Below, in pieces: positions 46,407-56,571 of a stretch of 64,000 nt of DNA. Numbering within the stretch: position 1 is the first letter of the stretch; the number at the start of each line of letters is the position of its first letter. Under the pieces are notes generated by a model. The model ran no database searches. It had not been told where the DNA came from and saw only the letters and a list, made by a program, of their open reading frames with translations. The DNA lies in the NCBI RefSeq assembly GCF_036924645.1, contig NZ_JAZHRX010000001.1:5917501-5981500 (forward strand). The letters are read 5' to 3'. This stretch comes from Bradyrhizobium sp. AZCC 2176. GTDB lineage: Bacteria > Pseudomonadota > Alphaproteobacteria > Rhizobiales > Xanthobacteraceae. The translations under genes were made by a program, and so were the position numbers.

Positions 46407-47150
46407 CTAATGCCGCAAAATCTGGCTCAGGAACAGCTTCGTTCGCGCGTGCTGCGGGTTGGCGAAGAATTCCTGCGGCGTATTTGACTCGATGACCTGC
46501 CCCGCATCCATGAAGACGACGCGGTTGGCGACTTCCCGCGCAAATCCCATTTCGTGGGTAACCACCAGCATGGTCATGCCTTCCCTGGCGAGGTCGACCA
46601 TGGTGTCGAGCACTTCCTTGACCATTTCAGGATCGAGCGCCGAGGTCGGCTCGTCGAACAGCATCACCTTCGGGTTCATGGTCAGTGCGCGCGCGATGGC
46701 GACACGCTGCTGCTGGCCGCCCGACATCTGGCCCGGGTATTTGTTGGCCTGATGCGGGATCTTGACCCGCTCCAAAAATTTCATCGCCGCCGCTTCGGCA
46801 TCCTTTTTCGGGATGTTGCGCACCCAGATCGGCGCCAGCGTGCAGTTCTCCAGCACGGTCAGATGCGGAAACAGGTTGAAGCTCTGGAACACCATGCCGA
46901 CTTCGCGGCGGACTTCGTCGACCCGCCGCAGGTTCGGTCCGAGTTCGATACCTTCCACGACGATGTTGCCTTCCTGGAATTCTTCCAGCGCGTTAATGCA
47001 ACGGATCAGGGTCGACTTGCCCGAGCCCGAAGGACCGCAGATCACGATGCGCTCACCCTTGGAGACATCGAGGTTGATGTCGCGCAGGACGTGAAACTCG
47101 CCGTACCATTTATTGAGGCCCTGGATGCCAACGATCGAATCTGTGCTCAT
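46407..47150 (-). CDS. aapP: General L-amino-acid ABC transporter ATP-binding protein AapP
   Basis: 247-residue ATPase of the polar amino-acid uptake family. Walker A is [19 protein letters not shown], the signature region [16 protein letters not shown], and Walker [17 protein letters not shown]. It is the last gene of aapJQMP, 10 bp after aapM. Couples ATP hydrolysis to uptake of a broad range of L-amino acids. Confidence 0.95.
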   Translation of the reverse strand: MSTDSIVGIQGLNKWYGEFHVLRDINLDVSKGERIVICGPSGSGKSTLIRCINALEEFQEGNIVVEGIELGPNLRRVDEVRREVGMVFQSFNLFPHLTVLENCTLAPIWVRNIPKKDAEAAAMKFLERVKIPHQANKYPGQMSGGQQQRVAIARALTMNPKVMLFDEPTSALDPEMVKEVLDTMVDLAREGMTMLVVTHEMGFAREVANRVVFMDAGQVIESNTPQEFFANPQHARTKLFLSQILRH

Positions 47151-47160
47151 GGTCCTACAC

Positions 47161-48684
47161 TCAGTTGCGGCGGTGCACGTTCAGCCTGTTCTCGACGAAC
47201 AGAGAGTAACGCGACATGCCAAAACAGAAGACGAAATAGATGATCCCGGTGAACGCAAAGCCGGTGAACAGCGTGGTCGGCGTCGACCAGTTTGGATCGG
47301 AAAATGACGCGCGCAGCGATCCCAACAGATCGAACAGCGCAACGATCGAAACCAGCGAGGTGTCCTTGAACAGGCTGATGAAGCTGTTGACGAGGTTGGG
47401 GATGACGTGGCGCAACGCCTGCGGCATCACGACCAACGCCGTGGTCTTGCCCCATGACAGGCCGAGCGCACTTGCCGCCTCGCTCTGCCCGCGCGGGATC
47501 GCTTGCAGGCCGCCGCGGATGTTTTCAGCCTGGTAGGCGCCGGTAAACAGCGCGATCCCGATCAGGGCGCGCACCAATCCGTCGATGGTGAAACCGGTCG
47601 GAACGAACAGCGGCAACATATAGGTTGCGAAGAACAGCACCGTGATCAGCGGAACCCCGCGCCAGAACTCGATAAAGGCGATCGAGAAAATCCGGATCAG
47701 CGGAATCGACGAGCGCCGGCCGAGCGCGAGCGCGATTCCGACAGGCATCGACGCGACGATGCCGGTAACCGACACCACCAGCGTCACCAGCAGGCCACCC
47801 CACAGCCGCGTGTCGACGACAGGCAATCCGCCACGGTCGAGCCCCATCACCCCGATGGCAATGCCGATACCGGCGAAGATCGCGAGGCAATTGACCAGGG
47901 GACGCAAAGCGTCGCGTTTGCCGGCGCCCAACCAGAACACCAAAGCGGAAGCGATGATGGCGGTAACCGCAAGATCCGCCCACACCGGACGGCCAAAAGC
48001 CTGGATCTGGTCGCGCAGCCAGGTCAGCGGCAGCAACAACCAGGAGATCACCGTAGCGACCAGCACGATCAATTTGCCGAGCAGCCATAGCAGCGGCCCG
48101 ATCACGGCCGTTGTCTCGCCCGCAGCCACGAGCTTCCGCCCGCCGTCGCCAATACTGTCGTTGAAGCCTGCCAGAAGTCCGGCCGTCCAGCTCACGCCAA
48201 ACCCGCCCAGTCCGCCGCCATGCAGCAGGAAGAAGGCGACGACGGGCAATGCGCCAAAGAAAAGCCCGGCATTGAGGCCCTTGGCCGGCAGCCGCGGAAT
48301 CAGCAGCGGCAGCAGCAGGATTGCGGCCAGGATGAAGGTCAAATTGACCCGCCAGCGCTCCGGCTCCGGATAGAATCCATAGATGAACTGGGTGAATTTC
48401 GCCTGGATGAACGGCCAGCAGGCGCCGACCACGTGCCCGGCATTCTCGGCAAGGCAGGCGGTGCGATCCCCGCCGGTCCAGACCGCATCGACCAGCAGGA
48501 ATTTCAGCGCGGGAACGATGGTGAACCATAACAGCAACGTGCTGACGATCGTGATCAGGATATTGGTCGGCGAATTGAACAGGCGCGTGCGCAAGAAGCC
48601 GACAAAGCCCGTGGTCTTCACCGGGGCAGGGCGTTCGGCGACGAGGTCCTGGCGGACAAAGCCGGATGGTGTGGTGTCGCTCAT
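47161..48684 (-). CDS. aapM: General L-amino-acid ABC transporter permease AapM
   Basis: 507 residues from the ATG at 48684, which overlaps the aapQ stop by one base (TGATG). An N-terminal extension with several extra helices is typical of AapM; the C-terminal third carries the HisM-type permease motif ([57 protein letters not shown]). Confidence 0.94.
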   Translation of the reverse strand: MSDTTPSGFVRQDLVAERPAPVKTTGFVGFLRTRLFNSPTNILITIVSTLLLWFTIVPALKFLLVDAVWTGGDRTACLAENAGHVVGACWPFIQAKFTQFIYGFYPEPERWRVNLTFILAAILLLPLLIPRLPAKGLNAGLFFGALPVVAFFLLHGGGLGGFGVSWTAGLLAGFNDSIGDGGRKLVAAGETTAVIGPLLWLLGKLIVLVATVISWLLLPLTWLRDQIQAFGRPVWADLAVTAIIASALVFWLGAGKRDALRPLVNCLAIFAGIGIAIGVMGLDRGGLPVVDTRLWGGLLVTLVVSVTGIVASMPVGIALALGRRSSIPLIRIFSIAFIEFWRGVPLITVLFFATYMLPLFVPTGFTIDGLVRALIGIALFTGAYQAENIRGGLQAIPRGQSEAASALGLSWGKTTALVVMPQALRHVIPNLVNSFISLFKDTSLVSIVALFDLLGSLRASFSDPNWSTPTTLFTGFAFTGIIYFVFCFGMSRYSLFVENRLNVHRRN

Positions 48685-49886
48685 CAGCCCATACTCCGGC
48701 TGATACGCCAACTATAGAAACTCATGATCGCGCTCGTCACCAGCGAAATCAGCAGATAGACGCCCATGGTAATGCCGATGATCTCGATCGCCTGCCCGGT
48801 CTGGCTCAGTGTCGTGCCTGCAAACACCGACACCAGATCGGGATAACCGATCCCGACCGCCAGCGAAGAGTTTTTGGTCAAATTGAGATACTGGTTGGTC
48901 AGCGGCGGCAGGATCACGCGTAGCGCCTGCGGGATCACGATCAGCCGCAGCACCGAGCCGCGCTGCAGTCCGAGCGAGGAGCCGGCTTCCATCTGCCCCT
49001 TGTGCACGGAGAGAATGCCCGCGCGCACGATCTCGGCAATGAAGGCCGCCGTGTAGGTCGATAGCGCCAGCGTCAGCGCGACGAATTCGGGAATGACACG
49101 TGAGCCGCCGGCAAAGTTGAAGCCTTTGAGTACCGGCACTTCAAACGTGACGGGTAGACCAAAGATCAGTGCGCTGACCAACGGAAGGCCGATGACCATG
49201 CCGAGCGCATAGGGCCAGACCTTGATCACCTTGCCACTTTGGAAGAGTTGCCGGCGGGAGTAACGCCACAGCGCAATCGCCGCCACGATCGCCACCAGGA
49301 GCGCAGCCGCAAACGGCTCGAACCCGGGCGTGCCGATCGGCTTCGGAATCACCAGACCGCGGTTGCTCAGGAAGAAACTGTCGAAAACGGAGATACTCTG
49401 CCGCGGATTGGGCAATGCGGCGAGGACGGCGAGATACCAGAACAGGATCTGGAACAACAGCGGCAGGTTGCGGATCAGTTCGACATAGCCGCCCGAAATC
49501 CGCGACAGCAGCCAGTTCGGCGACAGCCGGCCAAGCGCGACCAGGAATCCGATCAGCGTCGCAAAGAAGATGCCGATCACCGAGACCAGCAGCGTATTGA
49601 GCAGACCGACCAGGAAAACGCGGGTGTAAGGATCGGATCCCGAATACGGGATCAGGCTCTGGCTGACGTCAAAGCCCGCATTGTTGGCCAGGAAGCCAAA
49701 GCCCGCAGTGATCCGCTGCGCCTGCAGATTGGCGCGGGCATTGGCGACGATCTCGTAAGCAATCCAGGACAGTGCCGCGACGAACAGGATCTGGACGACA
49801 AAACCGCTCCAGCCCGCACTTCCACCGAGCATCCGCTGCAGTTTGGCAACAAACTGCGACGGTGGTTTCCGGGGTTCGATGGCCAT
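48684..49886 (-). CDS. aapQ: General L-amino-acid ABC transporter permease AapQ
   Basis: 400 residues, several membrane helices. The permease loop contacting the ATPase reads GSSLGLQRGSVLRLIVIPQA and the family block is GGYVELIRNLPLLFQILFWY. Starts 24 bp after aapJ and is coupled to aapM by a one-base overlap. Confidence 0.95.
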   Translation of the reverse strand: MAIEPRKPPSQFVAKLQRMLGGSAGWSGFVVQILFVAALSWIAYEIVANARANLQAQRITAGFGFLANNAGFDVSQSLIPYSGSDPYTRVFLVGLLNTLLVSVIGIFFATLIGFLVALGRLSPNWLLSRISGGYVELIRNLPLLFQILFWYLAVLAALPNPRQSISVFDSFFLSNRGLVIPKPIGTPGFEPFAAALLVAIVAAIALWRYSRRQLFQSGKVIKVWPYALGMVIGLPLVSALIFGLPVTFEVPVLKGFNFAGGSRVIPEFVALTLALSTYTAAFIAEIVRAGILSVHKGQMEAGSSLGLQRGSVLRLIVIPQALRVILPPLTNQYLNLTKNSSLAVGIGYPDLVSVFAGTTLSQTGQAIEIIGITMGVYLLISLVTSAIMSFYSWRISRSMG

Positions 49887-49910
49887 CGCCGCAGCCCTCT
49901 CGGCTAGCGA

Positions 49911-50927
49911 TCAGCGGATCGGCGGTGCGTACTGGATGCCACCCTTATTCCACAGCGCGTTGAGCCCGCGGGCAATTCCGAGCTTGGAGCCGGCGCCGAC
50001 GTTGCGATCGAAGGCCTCGCCGTAATTGCCGACGGCCTTTACGATCCGCGACACCCAATCCTTGGTCAGGCCGAGCTGTTCACCGAGATTGCCGTCGGTC
50101 CCGAACACCCGTTTCATCTCCGGCTTGTCCGACTTGGCCATCTCATCGACATTCTTCTGGGTAATGCCGAGTTCTTCGGCAGTGACCATTGCGAACAGCG
50201 TCCACTTCACGATGTCAAACCACTGATCGTCGCCGTGGCGCACCATCGGGCCCAGCGGCTCCTTCGAAATGACTTCCGGCAACACGACATGATCGGCCGG
50301 GTTGGCAAGCTTCAAACGGTCGGCATAGAGGCCGGACACGTCGGTGGTGAAGACGTCGCAACGGCCGGACTCGTAAGCCTTGACGGCTTCGTCGTTCGTG
50401 CCGAACGCGATCACCTCGTACTTCATGTTGTTGCCCTTGAAGTAGTCGGCGAGGTTCTGCTCGGTCGTGGTGCCGGTCTGCACGCAGACGGATGCGCTGT
50501 TCAATTCCAGCGCCGAATTCACCTTCAGCGACTTTTTCACCATAAAGCCCTGGCCGTCATAATACGTGACGCCGGTGAAGTTGGCGCCCAGCGACGTATC
50601 GCGCGACAACGTCCACGTGGTGTTGCGGGACAGCACGTCGATTTCGCCGGATTGCAGCGCCGTGAAGCGGTCCTTGGCCGACAGCGGCACGAACTTGATC
50701 TTGGTGGCGTCGTTGAGGACGGCCGCCGCGATCGCCCGGCATACATCGACGTCGAGCCCGGTCCAGCTACCCTTGTCATCCGGAGACGAGAAGCCCGGCA
50801 GGCCCTGGCCGACGCCGCAAGACAGCATGCCCCGGTCCTTGACCGCCTTGAGGGTTTGCGCCGAGGCGACCTGGACCGAGAGACCGGCGGCAACGGCAAG
50901 GGTAACAACCAGAGATACGCGTTTCAT
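49911..50927 (-). CDS. aapJ: General L-amino-acid periplasmic binding protein AapJ
   Basis: 338 residues from the ATG at 50927 with AAGG upstream; a TTG two codons earlier is less likely. Signal peptide MKRVSLVVTLAVAAGLSVQV to ASA. Mature protein shows LKAVKDRGMLSCGVGQGLPG, TGLDVDVCRAIAAAVLND, and the C-terminal GEAFDRNVGAGSKLGIARGL block typical of AapJ. First gene of the operon, behind a sigma-54-like promoter. Confidence 0.95.
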   Translation of the reverse strand: MKRVSLVVTLAVAAGLSVQVASAQTLKAVKDRGMLSCGVGQGLPGFSSPDDKGSWTGLDVDVCRAIAAAVLNDATKIKFVPLSAKDRFTALQSGEIDVLSRNTTWTLSRDTSLGANFTGVTYYDGQGFMVKKSLKVNSALELNSASVCVQTGTTTEQNLADYFKGNNMKYEVIAFGTNDEAVKAYESGRCDVFTTDVSGLYADRLKLANPADHVVLPEVISKEPLGPMVRHGDDQWFDIVKWTLFAMVTAEELGITQKNVDEMAKSDKPEMKRVFGTDGNLGEQLGLTKDWVSRIVKAVGNYGEAFDRNVGAGSKLGIARGLNALWNKGGIQYAPPIR

Positions 50928-51263
50928 GGGCAAGGCCTTTCAAGGGGCGTCCGGAGATCGTTTTTTAGGCAACGCCTCACGTTGTAGGGCCAACCCGCTG
51001 ATCCCTCGCTGAAAAGCGTCATCCTGACCGTGCATTTGACGTGCCAACCCGGTCAGGCGGTGGATCTGATATCGCGGCAGGCCCCTCAACTTGCAGCGAC
51101 TGTTAGTTGGCATGCATCTCAGAACGACTGGCGTGCCGGGTCAAGGGGTTGACGGCCGTCTTCTGTGTCTTGTTATTAACCCAGCCGCCCCCGACCCGCC
51201 GCCCGGCAGTGTTTTCGCGATCAAGTTGTAGCTGCGGCATAACGTCTTGGATGATGCAAACGC
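50928..51263. other. 336-bp divergent region between aapJ and metC
   Basis: Holds the aapJ sigma-54-like promoter at 51031-51046. No SAM-II riboswitch core was recognised ahead of metC, and no NtrC-type dyad like the one upstream of dusB was found. No gene. Confidence 0.5.
51031..51046 (-). promoter_or_regulatory. Sigma-54 (RpoN) promoter candidate for aapJQMP
   Basis: Minus strand reads TGGCAC, five bases, ATGCA: the -24 element is exact, the -12 element differs from TTGCA by one base, and GG and GC are separated by the required 10 bp. Predicted start of transcription near 51020, about 93 bases before the aapJ ATG. It sits in the loop of a short inverted repeat (CCTGACCG 51023-51030 and CGGTCAGG 51050-51057). 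Rhizobial aap operons are known to respond to nitrogen via NtrC. Confidence 0.7.
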
Positions 51264-52457
51264 ATGAGCTCTTCGAACGACGAACCGTCCAACCCGCAAA
51301 AAGCCGAAACCAGACTGGTCACCGCCGGCCGCGACACCAAGGGACAGCGGGGGTTCGTCAACCCGGCGGTCTTCCACGGTTCGACCGTGCTCTATCCGAC
51401 CGCCGAGGACCTGCACGCCCACCGCGCCGAATTCTCCTATGGGCGTCATGGCTCGCCGACCACGCGGGCGCTGCAGGACGTGCTGATGTCGCTGGAAGGC
51501 CCGCAATGCGCCGGCGTCGGGCTGACGCCGTCGGGGCTGGCCGCAATCACCACCGCCCTGCTCTCGGTGCTCAGCGCCGGCGACCATGTGCTGGTGACCG
51601 ATAATGTCTACCGGCCCTCGCGCAATTTCTGCAACGGCATGCTGGCGCGCTACGGCGTCGAGGTCAGCTATTTCGATCCGCTGATCGGCGCCGGCATCGA
51701 AAGCCTGTTCAAGCCCAACACCAAGGCGGTGCTGGTCGAGGCGCCCGGCTCGCAATCGTTTGAAATGAGCGACATCCCCGCCATCGCCGCCGTCGCGCAT
51801 GCAAGGGGCGCGCTCGTCATCGACGACAACACCTGGGCCACACCACTGTTTCATCGCTCGCTCGATCAGGATGTCGACATCAGCATGCAGGCCGCCACCA
51901 AATATATCGGGGGCCATTCCGACATCATGTTCGGCACGATTTCGGCGAACGCCAAGGCGTGGCCGCTGATTGCCGAGGGCATCCGCCTGCTCGGCGTCTG
52001 CGCCGGTCCCGATGACGTCTTCCTGGCGCTGCGCGGCACGCGAACGCTTTCGGTGCGGCTCGCGCAGCATTACCGCTCGGGCCTTGAAATGGCCCGCTGG
52101 CTCGCCGCCCGGCCCGAAGTGCTCCAGGTGTTGCATCCGGCGCTTGAAAGCCACCCGGGGCATGCGATCTGGAAGCGCGACTTCACCGGCGCATCCGGTC
52201 TGTTCAGTATTGTTCTAAAGCCAGTGCCGCAAAAGGCGGTCGACGCCCTGCTCGATACCGTAAAGCTGTTCGGCATGGGCTTTTCGTGGGGCGGCTTCGA
52301 AAGCCTCGTCATCCCGTTCGATTGCGATTCCTACCGCACCGCGACCAAATGGTCCCCCGGCGGGCCGACGCTGCGGCTCCATATCGGCCTGGAGAATGTC
52401 GATGACCTCAAGGCCGATCTCGATCGCGGTTTTGCAGCGTTAAAGGCGGCCGGCTAG
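51264..52457 (+). CDS. metC: Cystathionine beta-lyase
   Basis: 397-residue PLP enzyme of the Cys/Met metabolism family, splitting cystathionine to homocysteine for methionine synthesis. The PLP lysine is in MQAATKYIGGHSDIMFG near residue 213; other blocks are SYGRHGSPTTRALQDVLMSL, VIDDNTWATPLFHRSLDQ, and the C-terminal SWGGFESLVIP. Cystathionine gamma-lyase or a related C-S lyase cannot be excluded from sequence alone. Divergent from aapJ; converges on the pdxA-like gene. Confidence 0.88.
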   Translation: MSSSNDEPSNPQKAETRLVTAGRDTKGQRGFVNPAVFHGSTVLYPTAEDLHAHRAEFSYGRHGSPTTRALQDVLMSLEGPQCAGVGLTPSGLAAITTALLSVLSAGDHVLVTDNVYRPSRNFCNGMLARYGVEVSYFDPLIGAGIESLFKPNTKAVLVEAPGSQSFEMSDIPAIAAVAHARGALVIDDNTWATPLFHRSLDQDVDISMQAATKYIGGHSDIMFGTISANAKAWPLIAEGIRLLGVCAGPDDVFLALRGTRTLSVRLAQHYRSGLEMARWLAARPEVLQVLHPALESHPGHAIWKRDFTGASGLFSIVLKPVPQKAVDALLDTVKLFGMGFSWGGFESLVIPFDCDSYRTATKWSPGGPTLRLHIGLENVDDLKADLDRGFAALKAAG

Positions 52458-52466
52458 GCGGGCACC

Positions 52467-53498
52467 TCACGCCGCCCGATTGCCAGCCTTGGCCGCGCCC
52501 GCCATCTCCGCGGCGAGCAACAGAGCTGCCCGGCTGGCGCCGACCGAGGCGACGCCCTGGCCTGCGATGTCATAGGCCGTGCCATGCGCCGGCGTACAGA
52601 TCGGAAACGGGAAGCCCCCCAGGATCGTCACCCCGCGATCGAAGCCCATCAGCTTCATCGCGATCTGGCCCTGGTCGTGATACATCGTCAGCACCGCATC
52701 GAAGGCACCGTTCTTGGCGCGCAGGAAAACCGTGTCGGCCGGAAACGGCCCCTCCGCCGCTATTCCCCCAGTCCGGCCGGCCACGACCGCGGGTTCGATC
52801 ACGTCAATCTCCTCGCGGCCGAAATTGCCGCCGTCCCCGGCATGCGGGTTGAGCCCGGCTACGGCGATCCGGGGCGCGGCAAAGCCGGCCCGTCGCATGC
52901 AGGCATCAGTCAGTTTGAGCGCGCGATGAATGCGTTCGACGGAAAGACGCGAGGCCACGTCCCTGAGCGGGATGTGCGACGTGACGCGCGCATTCCAGAG
53001 CCTGTCAAGCACGTTGAATTCGCTGGCCGGCGTTTTCAGGCCGGCGATTTCGGTGGAGAACGCAATCTCGTCGTCATACTCCGCACGCGCGAGCCGCATT
53101 GCCTTCTTGTTGAACGGCGTGAAGCAGACCGCGTCCACCTGCCGGTCGCGCGCCAGCGTGAGCGCGCGGCGGTAATTCTCCAGCGCGAATGCACCGCCGG
53201 CCTGGCTGGCGACGCCACGTTCGATGGTCGCCGGATCGAGATGGCCAAGATCCATAAAGGCGGCATCATTGCCAATTGTTCGAGGGCCTGCGGACGGCGT
53301 GACATTTGGCAAGTCAGCCTTGACACCCGCCACGCGCGCACCTTCGTCGAAAACGCGGCGGTCCCCGATCACGATCAGGCGCGCGCGGGAGCGGACTTCG
53401 TCGAGGCAGGCGAGCTTTGCGGTCAGCTCCGGGCTGATGCCGGCGGGGTCTCCCATCGCCAGCGCAATCACCGGCTTGCCGGGGTTCTGCACGTTCAT
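52467..53498 (-). CDS. PdxA-like (4-hydroxythreonine-4-phosphate dehydrogenase family) oxidoreductase
   Basis: 343 residues of the PdxA fold. Opens PVIALAMGDPAGISPELTAK; metal ligands are the His in ARVTSHIPLRDV, the His in VLTMYHDQGQIAMK, and the His in CTPAHGTAYDIAGQG. The last motif (ICTPAHGTAYD) departs from the biosynthetic SPDHGTALD, and the gene is the final member of a transporter/CoA operon, so a catabolic PdxA2-type or TphB-like dehydrogenase is more likely than vitamin B6 synthesis. The ATG overlaps the transporter stop as ATGA. Confidence 0.85.
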   Translation of the reverse strand: MNVQNPGKPVIALAMGDPAGISPELTAKLACLDEVRSRARLIVIGDRRVFDEGARVAGVKADLPNVTPSAGPRTIGNDAAFMDLGHLDPATIERGVASQAGGAFALENYRRALTLARDRQVDAVCFTPFNKKAMRLARAEYDDEIAFSTEIAGLKTPASEFNVLDRLWNARVTSHIPLRDVASRLSVERIHRALKLTDACMRRAGFAAPRIAVAGLNPHAGDGGNFGREEIDVIEPAVVAGRTGGIAAEGPFPADTVFLRAKNGAFDAVLTMYHDQGQIAMKLMGFDRGVTILGGFPFPICTPAHGTAYDIAGQGVASVGASRAALLLAAEMAGAAKAGNRAA

Positions 53499-55021
53499 AT
53501 GATCCTCACCTTTTCATGAGCGGCTTCGTCCGGCTTTCGCAGCAGACGCACGATCTGCAAGGCGAGTGGAAGCAGCAACAACGCCATCCCGGCCAGGACG
53601 AGGGTCGCCACCAGCCGGTTCGCAAAGAATATCTCGAGCGATCCCTTCGACATCAGCATGGCCTGCCGAAAGGCGTCCTCGGCCTTGTCGCCGATCACGA
53701 TCGCAAGCACCAACGGCGCCAACGGATAGTGCAGCTTCTTGAAGAGATAGCCGACGACACCGAAGCCAAGCATCAAGACGACGTCGAGATAGGAGTTCGA
53801 GACCGAATAAGCGCCGACGACGCAGATGATTACGATAAGGGGCGCGATGACGGCGAACGGAATGCGCATCAGGGCGGCAAACACCGGAACGGTGAGCAAC
53901 ACCAGCGCAACCGCAACGATGTTGCCGACATACATCGAGGCGATCAGCCCCCAGACGAAATCCTTCTGGTCGACGAACAACATCGGCCCGGGATTCAATC
54001 CCCAGATCATCAACCCGCCCATCATGACGGCAGCCGTGGCCGAGCCGGGAATGCCGAGCGAGAGCATCGGCAATAGCGCGCTGGTGCCGGCGGCATGGTC
54101 GGCGGTCTCCGGCGCGATGATGCCCTCGGTCTCGCCGCTGCCGAAACGCGCGCCATTGCGCGAGAAGCGCTTGGCGATGCCATAGCTCATGAAGGAAGCT
54201 GCGGTCGGGCCGCCCGGCGTAATGCCCATCCAGCAGCCGATGGCGGCGCTGCGCAGCAACGCAATGCCATGGTGCGGCAGACGGCTCAGCGCCTGGAAGA
54301 CTTCCTTCCAATCGACCCTCGACGATACCGCGCGGGCCTGGAACTCTTCCTCCACCGCGATCAGCAACTCGCCGATGCCGAACAGTCCCATGACGGCAAC
54401 GACGAAGCTGACGCCTTTCACCAGTTCGTCGATACCCATGGTGAGCCGGACGCTGCCCGAGACCGTATCGATGCCGATCGCGGCGATGGCAAACCCGATC
54501 GCGAGCGCCACCACCGTCTTGATCGGCGCCGCGCCGCCCATGCCGACGAAGCTGGCGAAGGCGAGGAAATAGACCGCGAAGTATTCGGGCGGTCCGAAGG
54601 CGAGCGCCACCTGCGCAACCCAGGACGCCAGAAACGTAATCAGGATCACGCCGACAAGCGCGCCGAACGCCGCCGAGCCGAAGGCTGTGGCCAGCGCCGT
54701 GGTCGGCCGGCCGTCGCGCGCCATCGGATAGCCGTCGAACGTGGTGGCGACCGACGAAGGTTCGCCCGGGATGTTGAACAGGATCGACGTCACTGAGCCG
54801 CCGAACAGCGCACCCCAATACATGCTCGAAAGCAGAATGATCGCCGATACCGGCTGCATGCCGAACGTCAGCGGCAGCAACAGCGATACCCCGTTTGGCG
54901 CACCCAGGCCCGGCAGAACGCCGACCAGAATGCCGAGCAGGACGCCGATCACCATCAGCGTCAGATGCGGAACGGTGACTGCGATGGTGAAGCCGTGCAG
55001 CAGCGATTGAAGGTTTTCCAT
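53495..55021 (-). CDS. Tripartite tricarboxylate transporter, large permease (TctA)
   Basis: 508-residue, about 12-helix membrane protein. Landmarks: LLGILVGVLPGLGAPNGVSLL, the family motif VTSILFNIPGEPSSVATTFD, and LRSAAIGCWMGITPGGPTAA. Works with TctB and the periplasmic TctC to import carboxylates. 11 bp after tctB, overlapping the pdxA-like gene. Confidence 0.95.
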   Translation of the reverse strand: MENLQSLLHGFTIAVTVPHLTLMVIGVLLGILVGVLPGLGAPNGVSLLLPLTFGMQPVSAIILLSSMYWGALFGGSVTSILFNIPGEPSSVATTFDGYPMARDGRPTTALATAFGSAAFGALVGVILITFLASWVAQVALAFGPPEYFAVYFLAFASFVGMGGAAPIKTVVALAIGFAIAAIGIDTVSGSVRLTMGIDELVKGVSFVVAVMGLFGIGELLIAVEEEFQARAVSSRVDWKEVFQALSRLPHHGIALLRSAAIGCWMGITPGGPTAASFMSYGIAKRFSRNGARFGSGETEGIIAPETADHAAGTSALLPMLSLGIPGSATAAVMMGGLMIWGLNPGPMLFVDQKDFVWGLIASMYVGNIVAVALVLLTVPVFAALMRIPFAVIAPLIVIICVVGAYSVSNSYLDVVLMLGFGVVGYLFKKLHYPLAPLVLAIVIGDKAEDAFRQAMLMSKGSLEIFFANRLVATLVLAGMALLLLPLALQIVRLLRKPDEAAHEKVRII

Positions 55022-55032
55022 CGCCCGTCCCT

Positions 55033-55515
55033 TCAGAAACCGAACGCAGAGCCGAGTGCGCCGTGCGGTAGCGACACCTGGAACATGCGCTCGAACACGA
55101 CGTAGAGCGCAAGCGGCGTAACCACGGCGATGCCAAGCGCGCGCAAGACCGATTGCTGCTTCGGCAACGCCACCACCGCAAAAACATAGCCCGCCGAAGC
55201 GAGATACATCCCAGCGACGGGAATGACAGCAACGAAAATCGCGGCAGGAACGAACAACCCTGCAAGGCGGCGCAGTTCGGACGGCGTGACGGCCACCCTG
55301 ATAATGGCCAGGGTGCCGCGCCCGAGCGCGCCCTGCGCCATGTTGTAAAGGCTGCCGAGCACGACGATGACGCCAGTCAGGAACGGAAACGTGCCGGCGT
55401 CGACGCCGGCACTCGACCAGCCGATGCCGTTGTCGATGCTGGATACGACGACCACGATACCGAAGGTTCCAGTCAGCGCCGCCGTGGCTATCTCGAGCGC
55501 CCGTCGTGATATCAT
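55033..55515 (-). CDS. Tripartite tricarboxylate transporter, small permease (TctB)
   Basis: 160 residues, four membrane helices, the normal size and position for TctB between TctC and TctA. Landmarks: ALTGTFGIVVVVSSIDNGIG, LASAGYVFAVVALPKQQSVL and TPLALYVVFERMFQVSLPHG. 11 bp after the tctC stop. Confidence 0.9.
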   Translation of the reverse strand: MISRRALEIATAALTGTFGIVVVVSSIDNGIGWSSAGVDAGTFPFLTGVIVVLGSLYNMAQGALGRGTLAIIRVAVTPSELRRLAGLFVPAAIFVAVIPVAGMYLASAGYVFAVVALPKQQSVLRALGIAVVTPLALYVVFERMFQVSLPHGALGSAFGF

Positions 55516-55526
55516 CGCTGCCCGCC

Positions 55527-56519
55527 CTACTTCACCAGCCAGCCCTGTTCGCCCGCAACCTGCTTCACGTGTTCGAGGTCCTGCTTGATGAAATCGGCGA
55601 ACGCAGCGCCGGTCAGGAAGGTGTCAACCTGCGAGGTCTTCTCGATGTAGTCCTTCCATTCGGGCGTCGCCTGCACCTTCTTCATGAGATCGACGTAGAA
55701 CGCCGCCTGCTCCGGGCTGACCTTGCCCGGCAGCCAAACCGTCCGCGGCTGCTCATATTGCGAGATCGCAAGCCCCTGCTCGACGCAGGTCGGCACGTCG
55801 CTCCAGCCTTCGGTTGCGGTGACCTTCGGCCCCTGCGGCAATCGCTTCGGGCTGAAGGCGCAGAGCGGGCGCTGGGTACTTCCGCGCCACTGCCCAAGGC
55901 TCTCGGAGGGATTGTTGACATGCGCATCGATGTGGCCGCCGGCCAGTTGAACGGCGGCCTCGGCGCCGCTCTTGAAGGGGATGTAGGTGAATTTGACGTG
56001 CGCCGCCTTCTCGATCATCCGCGTCAGGACTTCGTCGGTGTCCTTGGACTGCGCGCCGCCCATCTTGAACTCGGTCGCGGCTGCCGCCTTGAGAAAATCG
56101 CCGGCAGTCTTGTAGGGCGCGTCCTGTTTCACCCAGAGCAGGAATTCGTCCTGCGCCAGTGCGGCGACTGGGGTGAGATCGCTGTAGTTGAAGGCGACCT
56201 TGGAGACGAGCGGTTGCTGCCACGCGTTCGAGGTGCCGAAGATCACCTTGTGGGGATCGCCGGCGGACGCCTTGCCATAGACATAGCCCTCTGCCCCGCT
56301 GCCGCCGCCCTTGTTGACGACCACGATCGGCTGATCGGTCAATTTGTATTTGGTGACGATGCTCTGGACGGCGCGCGCGAGATTGTCGGTGCCGCCGCCC
56401 GGCCCCGCGGTGGCGACGAACTCGATCGGCTTCTGCGGCTGCCAGGCCGCAGCGGCCGGAATCGCGCCGGCCAGCATCAACGCTGCCGTGGACAGCAGGA
56501 GTCTTGAAGTGATCTTCAT
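55527..56519 (-). CDS. Tripartite tricarboxylate transporter substrate-binding protein (TctC/Bug)
   Basis: 330 residues from the ATG at 56519 with a strong GGAGG box; longer in-frame starts overlap the CoA-transferase. Signal peptide MKITSRLLLSTAALMLAGAI to AAA. Bug-family fold: PIEFVATAGPGGGTDNLARA near the ligand loop, VVVNKGGGSGAEGYVYGKAS, and KTAGDFLKAAAATEFKMGGA. Ligand is probably an organic acid; specificity cannot be read. Confidence 0.93.
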   Translation of the reverse strand: MKITSRLLLSTAALMLAGAIPAAAAWQPQKPIEFVATAGPGGGTDNLARAVQSIVTKYKLTDQPIVVVNKGGGSGAEGYVYGKASAGDPHKVIFGTSNAWQQPLVSKVAFNYSDLTPVAALAQDEFLLWVKQDAPYKTAGDFLKAAAATEFKMGGAQSKDTDEVLTRMIEKAAHVKFTYIPFKSGAEAAVQLAGGHIDAHVNNPSESLGQWRGSTQRPLCAFSPKRLPQGPKVTATEGWSDVPTCVEQGLAISQYEQPRTVWLPGKVSPEQAAFYVDLMKKVQATPEWKDYIEKTSQVDTFLTGAAFADFIKQDLEHVKQVAGEQGWLVK

Positions 56520-56571
56520 CGTTTCCTCCGAATAGGCATTTTTTGTTGTCGTTGGTATTTTCGTTTTCTCG

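Noticed and set aside
50928..51263. SAM-II riboswitch ahead of metC
   Set aside because: The conserved SAM-II core was not found.
51047..51263. NtrC enhancer for aapJ
   Set aside because: No dyad of the GCAC-N-GTGC class was seen by eye; the sigma-54 call rests on the promoter alone.
53514..55265. 583-codon minus-strand frame overlapping tctA and tctB
   Set aside because: Out of frame with two well-recognised membrane genes; composition is Arg/His-rich shadow translation.
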